From positions 248,001 to 312,000 of the forward strand of contig NZ_JAKCPW010000010.1 of NCBI RefSeq assembly GCF_021440085.1: DNA of 64,000 bases, read 5' to 3'. Source of the DNA: Dyadobacter sp. CY261. GTDB lineage: Bacteria; Bacteroidota; Bacteroidia; Cytophagales; Spirosomataceae. Positions within the stretch are counted from its first letter, which is position 1. Each line of letters begins with the position of its first letter. The position numbers and the translations under genes are program-made. Positions 17,664 through 27,760 of this stretch are shown in pieces. The notes beneath the pieces are model-generated. The model saw only the letters and a program-made list of their open reading frames with translations. It did no database searches and was not told where the DNA came from.

Positions 17664-19685
17664 CTACCGCACCAGCGGCAGCCAAACCGACATATCCCCA
17701 TGCCCTCTATTACCCCAGGCATAGTACGGCACAAGTCTTACTGGAATTGTTTTAGGCGCTTCGGCTGACACTTCGCGATAAAGCTTTTTGCTCCAATCCG
17801 ACTCATTCACCAGCACCGCATCGCCCTGCAAGCTCATTACCGGGCTGTTTTCGATGGTTAACAAGGCTGGTTTGAAATTATTCCTGGCCGCAATGGCCAC
17901 GTCGAAAATGCTCTTGCCTTTGGGTAAATCAATGGATTCAACGCAGTAGACCACCGGTCCGCGCTTGACGGCAACCTGGTTACGCGTTTCCTCAACCAGT
18001 GGATTAGATTCGATCAATTTGACGGGCATATCCAGCACCAACTCGATTTTATCGCCTGATTTCCAGGCACGCTTCACTTCGGCATAAGCACCCGATACGA
18101 GTTTCACGGACTCACTTTTACCGTTAACATTCAAAGTCGCCTTGCTGCACCAGCCGGGAATGCGGAAAAACAGCGATAGTGCTTCCTTCGGCGCTTCTTC
18201 GAGAGCCACCACTACCTTTCCATTCCAGGGGTAATCAGTGGTTTGCGTGAGCCGTAGTTGGCCGCCTTTCCATTGCGTTTGAAATTTATTCCCACCATAC
18301 AAATTGAAAAACACGCCCGCATCGGAAAGGCTGTAAGCATATTGGCTCACTTCCGCGACGGTGCGGACCGCGTTGGGCGGGCAGCAGTTCGACTTCGAAA
18401 TATAAGCTTGCCGGTCCTTTTCCCAACGTTGCTTGAATGGCAATGCGTCGGAATAGGCCAATGGGTTGGTGTACAAAAACTTATCCCCTTTCAAATTGAT
18501 ACCCGACAGCACTGAGTTGTACAATGCCAGCTCTACAACATCCGCATATTTTGCATCGCCGGTAATTTGCAGCATGCGCCAGTTCCAGAGGACATTGCCG
18601 ATGTTGGCGCAGGTTTCGTTGTGGGCGGTGAAATTGGGGAGCTGGTAATCGCGACCGTAGGCTTGATGGATTTTCTGGACGTCGTCGGGCTTATAGGACG
18701 TGCCATCAGGCGAGACGCCGTCGTAAAGCGAGCCACAACCGCCGGTTACGTACATTTTGTGCTGGGTCACGTCTTCCCACATGGTATTCAGTTGCGCGAG
18801 CAGCGCCTCGTCACCTGTTTCTGCGTACACATCCGCCACACCCGCGTACAGGTAATTGGCGCGGACGGCGTGGCCCATTACTTTGGTTTGTTTCAGGAAT
18901 GGAATGCGGTCCTGGTTATCGTCGGTGCCTTCGCTGGCGCCTTTGATGGCGATCAGGTGTTTTACGAGCGTGAGATATTTTTCGTCGTGGGTAGTGCGGT
19001 AAAGTTCCGAAAGGCCCATATAATGGGAAGGGCATATGGCATTGCGCGATTGCTCCGGCGTGGCTGAATTATAGAAAGTTATCAAAAAACCGGCCGCGTT
19101 TTTGGCGACATTCAGCAGGGTCGTTTTGCCTGTGGCGCGGTAATGCACGCAGGCGGCGGTCATGAGATGCCCGAAGTTATAGGCTTCGAAACTGAGCCGG
19201 TCCGCAAACATTTTACCTTCGCCATTTTGCTTTTGCTCAATGATAGCTTTGGTATAAATATAGCCGTCCTCGCGCTGGGCTTTGGCGATCACGGCGATGG
19301 TTTTATCCATCAGCTCATCCAGCTTCGGATCTTTGGTAGCCGCATAAAGGCTTGCTACGGCTTCGAATGTTTTATAAAAATCCCCGTCATGAAAGGAAGG
19401 TCCTTTGAAATTTCCCGGCTCCAAACCCGCGGCGATTTCGAAGTTGCGGAACGAATGGCTCAGATCTGGGTCTGTATAGGTTTTCCAGAGCTGCGGAACC
19501 ATCGTTTCGCGGCAAACTTTAAAGCGGTCGGCCCAGAAGCCTTGTGTCCATTCCACCGCGGTCATGTCGGCACCGTGAAGTTTGGCAAATTTGCTTTGAG
19601 ATGTATTCACAAGTGCTTTTTCCTGCGCGAAAGCATGTAGCCCGAGCCCAAGTGAGAGCGCTATGATGATTTTAGTGGTTTTCAT
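17664..19685 (-). CDS. GH127 family glycoside hydrolase (beta-L-arabinofuranosidase type)
   Basis: This is a 673-aa secreted or periplasmic (alpha/alpha)6-barrel hydrolase with a C-terminal beta-sandwich. The signal peptide ends near HAFA-Q. The zinc and catalytic site of GH127 is intact: E357 and C359 in HNETCANIG, and the Cys pair C434-C435 in SNCCPPNAVR, the family's characteristic Cys nucleophile arrangement. Characterised members remove beta-L-arabinofuranose; in rhamnogalacturonan II breakdown a GH127-type enzyme acts on a side chain. It is the last gene of the GH140-bearing PUL, 44 bp after the sialidase-fold gene. Confidence 0.92.
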   Translation of the reverse strand: MKTTKIIIALSLGLGLHAFAQEKALVNTSQSKFAKLHGADMTAVEWTQGFWADRFKVCRETMVPQLWKTYTDPDLSHSFRNFEIAAGLEPGNFKGPSFHDGDFYKTFEAVASLYAATKDPKLDELMDKTIAVIAKAQREDGYIYTKAIIEQKQNGEGKMFADRLSFEAYNFGHLMTAACVHYRATGKTTLLNVAKNAAGFLITFYNSATPEQSRNAICPSHYMGLSELYRTTHDEKYLTLVKHLIAIKGASEGTDDNQDRIPFLKQTKVMGHAVRANYLYAGVADVYAETGDEALLAQLNTMWEDVTQHKMYVTGGCGSLYDGVSPDGTSYKPDDVQKIHQAYGRDYQLPNFTAHNETCANIGNVLWNWRMLQITGDAKYADVVELALYNSVLSGINLKGDKFLYTNPLAYSDALPFKQRWEKDRQAYISKSNCCPPNAVRTVAEVSQYAYSLSDAGVFFNLYGGNKFQTQWKGGQLRLTQTTDYPWNGKVVVALEEAPKEALSLFFRIPGWCSKATLNVNGKSESVKLVSGAYAEVKRAWKSGDKIELVLDMPVKLIESNPLVEETRNQVAVKRGPVVYCVESIDLPKGKSIFDVAIAARNNFKPALLTIENSPVMSLQGDAVLVNESDWSKKLYREVSAEAPKTIPVRLVPYYAWGNRGHGDMSVWLPLVR

Positions 19686-19729
19686 AAAGAATCATTTCGA
19701 TTGGCACCTCTTTTCAGGAATGCATGCAT

Positions 19730-21565
19730 TTAAAATGGCTTTGTAATTAAATAGTCAATTTCAAAAACGGCTTCCGGGTCTTTTAAACCGCCATTCGGCA
19801 GGTCATACATCTGATCTGTCGGCGTGTCGGCATCCGGGAAACGGCGGGTGTCGCCGGTTCGGAAGGCAATGCGGCAAATGGATTCGAGCGGCGCGAAGAG
19901 TACTCCCGTGCCTACCTGCTTGCCGTTCACAATGATACTGTAAAGCCGCGTCTCGGTGTTGGCCTGGACTTTAATGTCGTAACGCTGACCTTTCTGATAA
20001 TTCAGCAGATTTTTGTTGCGATAGCCCGCCTTTGTCCTGAGTACACCCGTTGAATCAAAAGACAAACGAATGCCCGGCGTACCCTTGGCATCGAGGAATT
20101 CTATATCCAGCAAACCAGAATTGTTCTGGCCGGGTGTTACGGAAAATTCGGCGGCCAGTTTCTTTGTCACGGGAATCACGCGCTCTACCCGCGCATAATC
20201 GAAGTGATCGGCATCTTTGATGACCAATGCCTTGCCATTTTGTCCCTTTCCGATAGCAACCGGTGCCTGCAATGGGCTGTAAACATTCCATTCGGCCAAT
20301 TCCTTGCCCTCAGGCATTCCGGCAAACCGATCGGCGGCATGTTTTTCAGCCCTATCCCGCACTGGGACAGGGATTTTCGAAACCCAAATGTCTTCTTTGT
20401 TCATGCTGTAAGTCACCCACAGATTGCCGTCAGGCGGCGTACCGTCTCCTTCGGAAATGCCACGAACATATTGCGGGCCATACGATTTATAGTTGCCACC
20501 GTAACGCATTGACGTGATTTCGCCATTTATGAGTAACAGGTTTTTGTAATTCAGACCATCGTCACTCACTGAAATCGCCAACGGCCATCGGAACTCCGAC
20601 GGATTGTACACCGTCGCGTATTTGCCATCGGAAGTTTTCTGTCCCCAGATCTTCGCATTGCTATTCACAAAACCCGGCGCACGTTTGGGATTATAGAGCC
20701 AGGTTTTGCCTTCATTTTTGCTGATGCTGGTCAATGCATTTTTCCAGAGCCCGACCACTCGTCCATCCGGCAAATGATAGTAACTAAATGCCTTATATTC
20801 ACCTTTCAAACTAACCACCGGATCATTACGATCAGCTTCTTCGACCCATTGCTGGGTAACAAGTTTATTCGCCAGCAGTTCGTCACAGGCTTCCACAAAA
20901 CCTTTATCAGCACTTTCGGTGTACATCGGGTAATCCGACGGTTGTTTCCAGGAAGCATTATGGCGTATAAAATAAATCGGCCCGTAGCTGCCGTCCTTTT
21001 TTACTTCCCGCACTACCCTGCCGATGCCATTGCCGTCGTTCGGATCATCTTTGGCATCGAGTACCACTCCGAAATAGCCTAATGTAAGTAGCCGGTTGCT
21101 TTTGGAAACATAAAAGCCCATGCGCTGATGCATTACCGCATATAAATCTTTCGCGACGCCCGGGTGGCCCTCCTTCTTTGTGCCGTCCGGGATTTTGTAA
21201 GGTGGAAAAATCGCGACCGGTTTCGTCCAGGTTTTGCCGTCTTTTGAAGTTTGCAACAATGTTTGTCCGGGCGGAATATGTTCGCCTACCGGGTTACTGA
21301 GATAGTTTAAATAAAATGTCCCGTTCCAGTAAGCCAGCATTGGCGCGTGGTTGTACGTCCAGGTTACGGCCGAATCCTTGCTGGCGTCGGTGCGGTTGGC
21401 CCGTAATGTCTGGTAAGAATGCACGCCGATAGCCGGGCTCAGCTGCCCGTGATGATAGTCTACATTCACGAGCGTTTTACCCGTGTACCTGATCGTATCC
21501 TGCCCGTTCGAAGCAGCACCGGTAGCCAGGCATAAAGCCGCAATTCGTAACAATTCTTTTCGCAT
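19730..21565 (-). CDS. Sialidase-fold (BNR) glycoside-hydrolase-like secreted protein
   Basis: The best start is ATG at 21565 (MRKELLRIAALCLATG, a signal peptide), 4 bp after the GH140 stop; an upstream ATG at 21691 lies inside GH140. The product is 611 aa: a beta-propeller of BNR/sialidase type (Asp-box-like TSKDGKTWTKP and SKNEGKTWLYNP) and a C-terminal beta-sandwich (about residues 460-610) with AEFSVTPGQNNSGLLDIEFLD. It lacks features that would let me call it a true neuraminidase. Propeller enzymes of this type in Bacteroidota plant-polysaccharide loci cleave various acidic or deoxy sugars. Its position between GH140 and GH127 suggests a role in the same glycan. Confidence 0.75.
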   Translation of the reverse strand: MRKELLRIAALCLATGAASNGQDTIRYTGKTLVNVDYHHGQLSPAIGVHSYQTLRANRTDASKDSAVTWTYNHAPMLAYWNGTFYLNYLSNPVGEHIPPGQTLLQTSKDGKTWTKPVAIFPPYKIPDGTKKEGHPGVAKDLYAVMHQRMGFYVSKSNRLLTLGYFGVVLDAKDDPNDGNGIGRVVREVKKDGSYGPIYFIRHNASWKQPSDYPMYTESADKGFVEACDELLANKLVTQQWVEEADRNDPVVSLKGEYKAFSYYHLPDGRVVGLWKNALTSISKNEGKTWLYNPKRAPGFVNSNAKIWGQKTSDGKYATVYNPSEFRWPLAISVSDDGLNYKNLLLINGEITSMRYGGNYKSYGPQYVRGISEGDGTPPDGNLWVTYSMNKEDIWVSKIPVPVRDRAEKHAADRFAGMPEGKELAEWNVYSPLQAPVAIGKGQNGKALVIKDADHFDYARVERVIPVTKKLAAEFSVTPGQNNSGLLDIEFLDAKGTPGIRLSFDSTGVLRTKAGYRNKNLLNYQKGQRYDIKVQANTETRLYSIIVNGKQVGTGVLFAPLESICRIAFRTGDTRRFPDADTPTDQMYDLPNGGLKDPEAVFEIDYLITKPF

Positions 21566-21569
21566 AGCG

Positions 21570-22994
21570 CTATTTTTCCAAAACCAAAACCCAATCATTT
21601 CCATTTCTAACCTCTCCGGGAGGGTTAAATGTTTTGATTCCTTTGTTTTCTGTTTTTCCAATTTTCGAAAGTTTGCCAATCCGTGGATCATACCAGCTTG
21701 CGGTAACCTGTTTACCGCCGATTTTACCCATATTCACCTTCATTTCACGACCATTCCAGGTATATATCAATGCGTAATCCTTCCCACGTGTTGCCAGCAG
21801 GCGATTATAACGCTCGCCATTCTCTGCGAGAAGTGATTGGTCCGGCACGCGATCGAAGTAAGGTTTTGAAAGCATGAGGTTTTTCAAATGCATCATTTGG
21901 CCCGCACCGGGGTCGTTGATCGCCTCGTCCCATAATGCGACTTTCGGCTCAGTAACGGAAAGAGCAGGTTGTTGAATGCCAGCGCTAGCCTGTCCTGCGG
22001 CAGGTTGAACACGTTGTTTGCGCATTTGCATCACCGAATTGTTCCCGTAGGTAAAACCGCATGCACCTGCAAACACCGACCAATAGGCATATCGCCGAAC
22101 ATCATCGGCCGTCCACACCGGCAGCGTTTTATCGTGCAGGCCATACCAGATATTTTCATAGGAAGGCTCCCCATCGAGCACCGGTTTTACGGGCTGGCGG
22201 GCGTAGTCAGCTTCGACATAGCGCCAGTTATCCTCGCCGTACCGCAAATCTTTGGCTTCGTTATCCTGTGCATAAGTGCGGTGTCCCGACTGGAACATAT
22301 TGAAATCCAACCAGTCGCGATCGTGAAACCATTTTGAAGACTGCATTCTTCCAAACGGATGAAATGTAATAAGGTGATTCGGATCTTCGGCCCTCAGCGT
22401 GCTGCCGATCGCCTCCCAGACCTCAGGGACGACATCGCCCTGAATATCGCCGCCATTGATCCAAATGATATTGGGACGGTCGCGGTACCGCCTCGCTAGA
22501 AACTGCGCGTATGCTTTGGCTTGTTCCGCGCTGGTTTTTCCGTTTTTCACCGCATTACCCCAAATGGGCACCATTCCGATTTCCATGCCTTTCTCCGCTG
22601 CCTTGTCGACAATGTAATCGACATGGTCCCAATAATCGTATTGCAGCTGGTCCTCAAAAGATGCGCCTTCCGTCACATTCGGCGCGCCCAGGTTCCGGTC
22701 CATCAAAGCTGAGTCGCCATAGACATTCACCGATCGCAACGCCTGGACCACCATTACCTGCACCACATTGAAGCCTTTTTGTTGCCGATCAGTGAGATAG
22801 CGATCCGCTTCCTCGCGGCTAAGGCGCGTGAAAAGCAGCCAGCCGGTATCTGCCAGCCAGAAAAATGGTTTTCCCTGTCCATCGGTAAAGAACCGCCTGT
22901 TTTCCGATACTTTTAATGTCTTCGACTGGCTAAAAACAGGCTTTGTGCCGACGATAAGGCCGACACAAAGAAGGATTAGAAGTTTAATATTCAT
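21570..22994 (-). CDS. GH140 family hydrolase (apiosidase type; DUF4038 domain)
   Basis: This is a 474-aa secreted TIM-barrel hydrolase with a C-terminal putative collagen-binding-like beta domain. Signal peptide: VGTKPVFSQ. DUF4038 signatures are GKPFFWLADTGWLLF, GFNVVQVMVVQ, NIIWINGGDIQGD and VLDGEPSYENIW; the candidate catalytic acids are D183 (or D187) and E276. The C-terminal domain (from about residue 400) has YALIYTWNGREMKVNMG and WYDPRIGKL. The characterised member of GH140 releases apiose from rhamnogalacturonan II. It is the first enzyme after SusCD, separated from susD by a 190-bp repeat tract. Confidence 0.85.
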   Translation of the reverse strand: MNIKLLILLCVGLIVGTKPVFSQSKTLKVSENRRFFTDGQGKPFFWLADTGWLLFTRLSREEADRYLTDRQQKGFNVVQVMVVQALRSVNVYGDSALMDRNLGAPNVTEGASFEDQLQYDYWDHVDYIVDKAAEKGMEIGMVPIWGNAVKNGKTSAEQAKAYAQFLARRYRDRPNIIWINGGDIQGDVVPEVWEAIGSTLRAEDPNHLITFHPFGRMQSSKWFHDRDWLDFNMFQSGHRTYAQDNEAKDLRYGEDNWRYVEADYARQPVKPVLDGEPSYENIWYGLHDKTLPVWTADDVRRYAYWSVFAGACGFTYGNNSVMQMRKQRVQPAAGQASAGIQQPALSVTEPKVALWDEAINDPGAGQMMHLKNLMLSKPYFDRVPDQSLLAENGERYNRLLATRGKDYALIYTWNGREMKVNMGKIGGKQVTASWYDPRIGKLSKIGKTENKGIKTFNPPGEVRNGNDWVLVLEK

Positions 22995-23186
22995 GAGTTT
23001 TTTTGAGTTTATGAGTTCATGAGTCTAGGAGTCCAGGAGTCCAGGAGTCTAAATCTTGGGGGTATAGAATTTATAGTACGGAGTTTATAGTTGAGAATTT
23101 AAAGGTTAAGAACTCATAAACTCTCAACTCACGAACCCCTAAACTCATAAACTCTAAACTCATGAACTCTAAACTCATGAACTCTC
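22994..23186. repeat. Degenerate GAGTTYATGAGTTTA repeats in both orientations
   Basis: The spacer between susD and the GH140 gene is made of short repeats. About five copies of a 15-16-mer of the type GAGTTCATGAGTTTA read on the minus strand (23110-23186). Related copies (GAGTTTATGAGTTCATGAG, then three AGGAGTC units) read on the plus strand (22993-23050). The two blocks can pair as a long imperfect stem around roughly 60 bp. The copies contain stops, so the tract is non-coding. Confidence 0.75.
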
Positions 23187-24597
23187 AATATCCGGCGTTC
23201 TGAGTGATCTTCGCATTTTGGTCCCGCACAATGTTTGGGATAGGGAAAACCAGCTTGTTCTGAGTTACGGGTTTGCCTTTTGCAGTCAGCACATCGACTA
23301 CGCGGTTGGTCCGTTTCAAGTCAAACCAGCGGTGAAATTCGAATGCAAGTTCCACGCGGCGCTCGTGCTCTACGGCCAGTGCCAATGTGCTGTATTTAGC
23401 AGGATAACCACTTTCGCCGTACAATGGCAGCCCGGCCCGTTTGCGTACGTGGTTTAGGTAAGTGGCGTCACCGGTGGCTTCCGACAGCAGCAGCAGCACA
23501 TCGGCATAGCGCAGCACCATGAAATTGTTATTGGCAGCGATATTCTGATTGATCAGCGGAGCCGTTTTATCCTGCCATTTCTTAGGGAATTTGGCTTTGG
23601 TAAAATTGCCTTTCGCATCGGTAAAGCCGGTGTCGATCGACGCTTCACGACGACCGTCGCCTTTTTCGTACTCATTCCAGACATCTTCCACCACCTGGTT
23701 CATCCCCGCGCCGTAGAAGCCCAAGGCATTGGAATTGGGGAAAAATTCGAGGTAATAGTTGCTGTAAGGTGCCGTTGCCGAGCCGCCGAGGAACTGGATT
23801 TCAAAAATCGACTCTTTGGTATTCTTGGTTTTAGGGTCCCAAAGCGATGCGTATGCAGGCAGCAGGTCGTATTGTTTGCTGTCGTACACTTCTTTCAGCT
23901 CCTTCACGCCGTTGGTTTTGTCCCCAATGGTCAGGTACACTTTTCCCAGCAACGTCTGCGCGGCACCCTTCGTAGCCCGGCCTGTGATGGTCGACGTTGC
24001 CGGCAGTTTGGATTTCGCTTCGGCGAGATCTTTGACGATCTGGGCGTAGATCTCCGCTGTTGGCGTACGCAGGATGTCGTAGGCTTCGGCCGCGCTTACC
24101 GGCCGGGTTACCAGCGGCACATCACCCCAAAGCTGGGCCATATTGAAGTAATACAACGAGCGCAAAAAGAGCATTTCGCCCTGGGTTTGCGCCTTGTAAG
24201 TGGCGTCGAGGTCGGCATTCTGGATCTTGTCGAGAATGATATTGATATTGTAGATCGACCGGTAGAAGTCCTGCCAGAACTGGTATACCATGGTGTTCGC
24301 TGGCGCCAGCGTGTAGTCGCGGAATTGCCATTTATCGGCCTGATTGCCCGAAATGTTGAAGATCGTCACATTATCCGACATCAGCTCACCGGCATAAGAA
24401 ACCGGGCCCTGCGGATGGTACACGGTGTAAAGCGTGTTATAGGCCGCATTGGTGGCGATGTCGAAATCCGACTTTGTTTTGTAAAAATTTTCCGCACTGG
24501 GGTTCGAAACCGGTGCCAGTTCGAGGAAGGAATCCTTGCAGCTCCAACTTGTGGCTATCAACGCTGCGAGGGCTATGGAGTTGATGTATCTTTTCAT
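23185..24597 (-). CDS. SusD/RagB outer-membrane glycan-binding lipoprotein
   Basis: This is the surface lid and glycan-binding partner of the SusC encoded just upstream (470 aa). The start at 24597 (MKRYINSIALAALIATSWSC) gives a clean lipoprotein signal with the lipidated Cys near residue 20; an earlier ATG at 24630 adds residues overlapping susC. SusD marks are ENFYKTKSDFDIATNAAYN near the N-terminus, FLRSLYYFNMAQLWGDVPLV with the conserved aromatic helix, and the C-terminal EHERRVELAFEFHRWFDLKRT with NKLVFPIP. It begins 10 bp after the SusC stop. Confidence 0.95.
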   Translation of the reverse strand: MKRYINSIALAALIATSWSCKDSFLELAPVSNPSAENFYKTKSDFDIATNAAYNTLYTVYHPQGPVSYAGELMSDNVTIFNISGNQADKWQFRDYTLAPANTMVYQFWQDFYRSIYNINIILDKIQNADLDATYKAQTQGEMLFLRSLYYFNMAQLWGDVPLVTRPVSAAEAYDILRTPTAEIYAQIVKDLAEAKSKLPATSTITGRATKGAAQTLLGKVYLTIGDKTNGVKELKEVYDSKQYDLLPAYASLWDPKTKNTKESIFEIQFLGGSATAPYSNYYLEFFPNSNALGFYGAGMNQVVEDVWNEYEKGDGRREASIDTGFTDAKGNFTKAKFPKKWQDKTAPLINQNIAANNNFMVLRYADVLLLLSEATGDATYLNHVRKRAGLPLYGESGYPAKYSTLALAVEHERRVELAFEFHRWFDLKRTNRVVDVLTAKGKPVTQNKLVFPIPNIVRDQNAKITQNAGY

Positions 24598-24607
24598 TTC
24601 TTGTCTT

Positions 24608-27600
24608 TTAAAAATCAGCCTTAATCCCAATAGTAATCACCCGAGGCAAAGGATACGACCCGTAGTCAACCCCCTGAAATGCTCCCGGAACCGGTGCGTT
24701 GCCGCTGCTATACGCGCTTGACGTTTCCATGCTGCTCGAATAGGAAGTCGTTCCATAGGTGGTGTTCTCGGGATCATACCCAATGTATTTGCTCCACAAA
24801 TGGACGTTCTCTGCATTTACATACACCCTTGCACTACTCGTTTTCAGCTTCGAGGCCCATTTCGCAGGCAGCGAATAAGACACCCGCACATTCCGCAACC
24901 GCACAAACGACGCGTCCTCAACCCAATACGAAGAGAACTGCTTTTGCAAACCGAGGTAATTCACCGATGGCTTGAAATGCTTGCCATCGCCCGGATTGCT
25001 TTCCGAACGCCAGTAGTTGTACATGCTTTCGAAGAAATTCCGTCCGTTGTCCCAGGTGCCGAGGTAACGCACATTATTGTTAGCGATCTCTCCGCCAAAT
25101 GAGCCCTGAAAAAGGAACGACAGCTCAAAACCTTTGTAGCCCACCGTATTGGTAATTCCCGCGATAAAGTCCGGCTGATAATTGCCCAAAATAGTCCGGT
25201 CGCCATCGGTGATCTTGCCATCGCCATTTACATCGCGCACTTTCGGATCGCCCGGCGTAGTGCTCGCATGGTGCGGGTAAGCATCCACTTCCGCCTGATT
25301 TTTGAAAACACCATCGAAAATATAGCCGTAGAAGTTCGAAACAGGCTGACCTACCTCGGTACGAACGGTCACGACGTTGTCGACATACTGAATCGGCGCA
25401 TTACCGGATCCGAGTTGCAGCACTTTGTTGCGGTTTCTGGAAATATTAAAATCCGTCGCCCAGGTGAATGCACCGGTGAGGTTCTTGGAGGAAATGTTCA
25501 ATTCCACGCCGCGGTTGCGCATCTTACCGATGTTTGTCAACTGTGTCGAAAAACCGGTAATGTCGGGAACGGGCACAAATAGCAGCATATCACGGGTAAC
25601 CGAGTTGTAAAATTCGGCCGAGAGATTGATCCTGTTATTAAAAAGACCCAGATCCACGCCGACATTGAATTGATTGGTTTTCTCCCATTTCAAATCCGGG
25701 TTTGCCAGACTACTCACTTTCAAACCATTAGCGAGGTTTGCACCATTCACATATTGCGCAGCGGCAAGCAGGCTGATCGCACCGTAATTGGGAATCTGGT
25801 TGTTACCCGTCACACCATAACTCGCACGGAGTTTCAGATTGTTAACCGCCGTCACACCCGACATGAATGCCTCGTCGGACAGCAACCAACCGGCTGAAAC
25901 AGAAGGAAAATATCCCCATTTGTTATTCTCTCCGAACCGCGACATGCCATCACGACGCAGGGCGCCCGTCAGGAAATAGCGATTTTTAAAATTATACTGG
26001 ACACGGGCAAGGTACGAAAGCAACGACCACTCACTGGCCGTGGTGTTACCTGCGGTCACTGTGCCTGCATTCAAAGTTTGTACAAGGTCGTTCGGGAAAT
26101 TGTTCGCAGCCACGTACATGGTTTCGTCGCGCTGCTTCTGGCTGGTGTAGCCGAGCAGGCCGGTCACGGAATGTTCCCCTATTTTTTTATCATATGCCAA
26201 TGTATTCTCACTCAACCAGTTCAGCATGTAGGCATCGCCTGCATTGCCCTGCGCCGCAAGTACTGCCGAGTAGCCATAAGCCTGCTTATCCTTCCAGTAA
26301 AAATTGCTTCGCATGTTATAGAGGTTACCGCTCAAACTCGTGCGGAACCGCAAGCCATCGATCACTTCATATTCCAGATAGCCCGTAGCCAGGGTGTTGA
26401 ACGATTTTCTTCCCTTTTCGGCCTCACGGGTGAGCGAGTACGGGTGCCAGAGGTTCATGTCGGCATAAGATGTAAAGCGGAACCAGGTCGAGTTCGGGTC
26501 ACGGAAACCAAGGTTGCCATTCTCGTTGTAGATCGGGAAGATCGGATCGCTTTGCAAACCAAGGCTGATGACATCGCTTTTGCCCTGCGTACCTTCCGTA
26601 CGGTCGAAAATGGAAGTAATACCGATATTCAAACCTGCGCTAAGCCGCTTGCTGATTTGCGTTTTGAGGTTGGATCGTAAGGAAAGACGCTTATAGTAAT
26701 TCGCATCCAGCACGGCAGTCTGATCCAGATAAGCTCCTGAAAACATATACTGGGTCTTTTCGGTACCGCCTGTTACCGTTAACTGTGCATTAAATGAAGG
26801 CGCGGTACGGAACATTACATCCTGCCAGTCGGTACCCTTGCCGAATTGCTGGGGATTACTGGTGAAATCTTCGGGGATGCGTAAAGTGGCTGGCCGTGCG
26901 CTGTTCGGGTCGCTCGCATTCCCTCCCTGTGCCGTCCATGCATTGTTTTTAGCATCGATGTAAGTCTCGATATATTGCTGCGCGTCCATCATTTTCACTC
27001 GGCGCGTCACCTTCTGCGAGCCATATTCAACATTCGCACTCACATTCACCTTGCCCGGCTTACCGGTTTTTGTTGTCACAATCACTACCCCACTCGACCC
27101 GCGCGAACCGTAAATAGCTGCCGATGAAGCATCTTTCAATACCTCGATCGATTCGATATCCTGCGGATTAATAAGGTTCAGGTTAAAGTTTTCCAGCGGC
27201 ACCCCGTCGACCACGATCAGCGGATTGGTACCTGCCGTAATCGAGCTGATCCCCCGGATTTTGATGACCGGCGAAGCCCCCGGCGCTCCCTGCGACTGCG
27301 AAATATTGACACCCGGTAATGTTCCTGCCAGCGACTGGGTAACATTACTGAATGAACGGTCTTTGAATTTGTCATAATTAACGGAAATCACCGACCCCGT
27401 TACCGCCCGCTTGCTTTGCGTTCCATAGCCGACCACGACCACTTCTTCCAGCGATTTGTTTTCCGGCACAAGCTTCACGCCGATTTCGGTGCGGGCACCG
27501 ACCGTCTCTTCAACCGACTTGTACCCGACAAAGCTGAATACCAGCACCGTAGCCTGATCGGGCACGTCGATCTGGAATGTCCCGTCGGAGGTCGTTGTAG

Positions 27601-27760
27601 TACCACGCTGCGTACCTTTGATCACGACGCTCACACCCGGAAGCGGGTCGGCATCGTTCACACCCGTTACCCTGCCTTTGACCGACAGTGTCTGCGCATG
27701 CAATGCCGGGGCTACCAGCCAACACGCCAGAATGATGCGTAAGAGTTGTTTCATAGACAT
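24608..27760 (-). CDS. SusC/RagA TonB-dependent transporter (GH140-bearing PUL)
   Basis: This is a full-length 1050-aa outer-membrane transporter. A signal peptide (VAPALHAQ) is followed by a carboxypeptidase-like domain (VKGRVTGVNDADPLPGVSVV), the entry to the plug (KSLEEVVVVGYGTQSKRAVTG), the plug with NPQDIESIEVLKDASSAAIYG, and a beta-barrel ending in an aromatic-type C-terminus (VITIGIKADF). There is no STN domain, so regulation is not through FecR. Either ATG at 27760 or at 27754 could be used. It heads the SusC-SusD-GH140-propeller-GH127 unit and is transcribed away from the RuBisCO-like gene across a very AT-rich 242-bp region. Confidence 0.95.
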   Translation of the reverse strand: MSMKQLLRIILACWLVAPALHAQTLSVKGRVTGVNDADPLPGVSVVIKGTQRGTTTTSDGTFQIDVPDQATVLVFSFVGYKSVEETVGARTEIGVKLVPENKSLEEVVVVGYGTQSKRAVTGSVISVNYDKFKDRSFSNVTQSLAGTLPGVNISQSQGAPGASPVIKIRGISSITAGTNPLIVVDGVPLENFNLNLINPQDIESIEVLKDASSAAIYGSRGSSGVVIVTTKTGKPGKVNVSANVEYGSQKVTRRVKMMDAQQYIETYIDAKNNAWTAQGGNASDPNSARPATLRIPEDFTSNPQQFGKGTDWQDVMFRTAPSFNAQLTVTGGTEKTQYMFSGAYLDQTAVLDANYYKRLSLRSNLKTQISKRLSAGLNIGITSIFDRTEGTQGKSDVISLGLQSDPIFPIYNENGNLGFRDPNSTWFRFTSYADMNLWHPYSLTREAEKGRKSFNTLATGYLEYEVIDGLRFRTSLSGNLYNMRSNFYWKDKQAYGYSAVLAAQGNAGDAYMLNWLSENTLAYDKKIGEHSVTGLLGYTSQKQRDETMYVAANNFPNDLVQTLNAGTVTAGNTTASEWSLLSYLARVQYNFKNRYFLTGALRRDGMSRFGENNKWGYFPSVSAGWLLSDEAFMSGVTAVNNLKLRASYGVTGNNQIPNYGAISLLAAAQYVNGANLANGLKVSSLANPDLKWEKTNQFNVGVDLGLFNNRINLSAEFYNSVTRDMLLFVPVPDITGFSTQLTNIGKMRNRGVELNISSKNLTGAFTWATDFNISRNRNKVLQLGSGNAPIQYVDNVVTVRTEVGQPVSNFYGYIFDGVFKNQAEVDAYPHHASTTPGDPKVRDVNGDGKITDGDRTILGNYQPDFIAGITNTVGYKGFELSFLFQGSFGGEIANNNVRYLGTWDNGRNFFESMYNYWRSESNPGDGKHFKPSVNYLGLQKQFSSYWVEDASFVRLRNVRVSYSLPAKWASKLKTSSARVYVNAENVHLWSKYIGYDPENTTYGTTSYSSSMETSSAYSSGNAPVPGAFQGVDYGSYPLPRVITIGIKADF

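Noticed and set aside
22994-23186. Repeat tract considered as a CRISPR array
   Set aside because: Units are degenerate, lack uniform unique spacers, occur in both orientations, and no cas genes are present.
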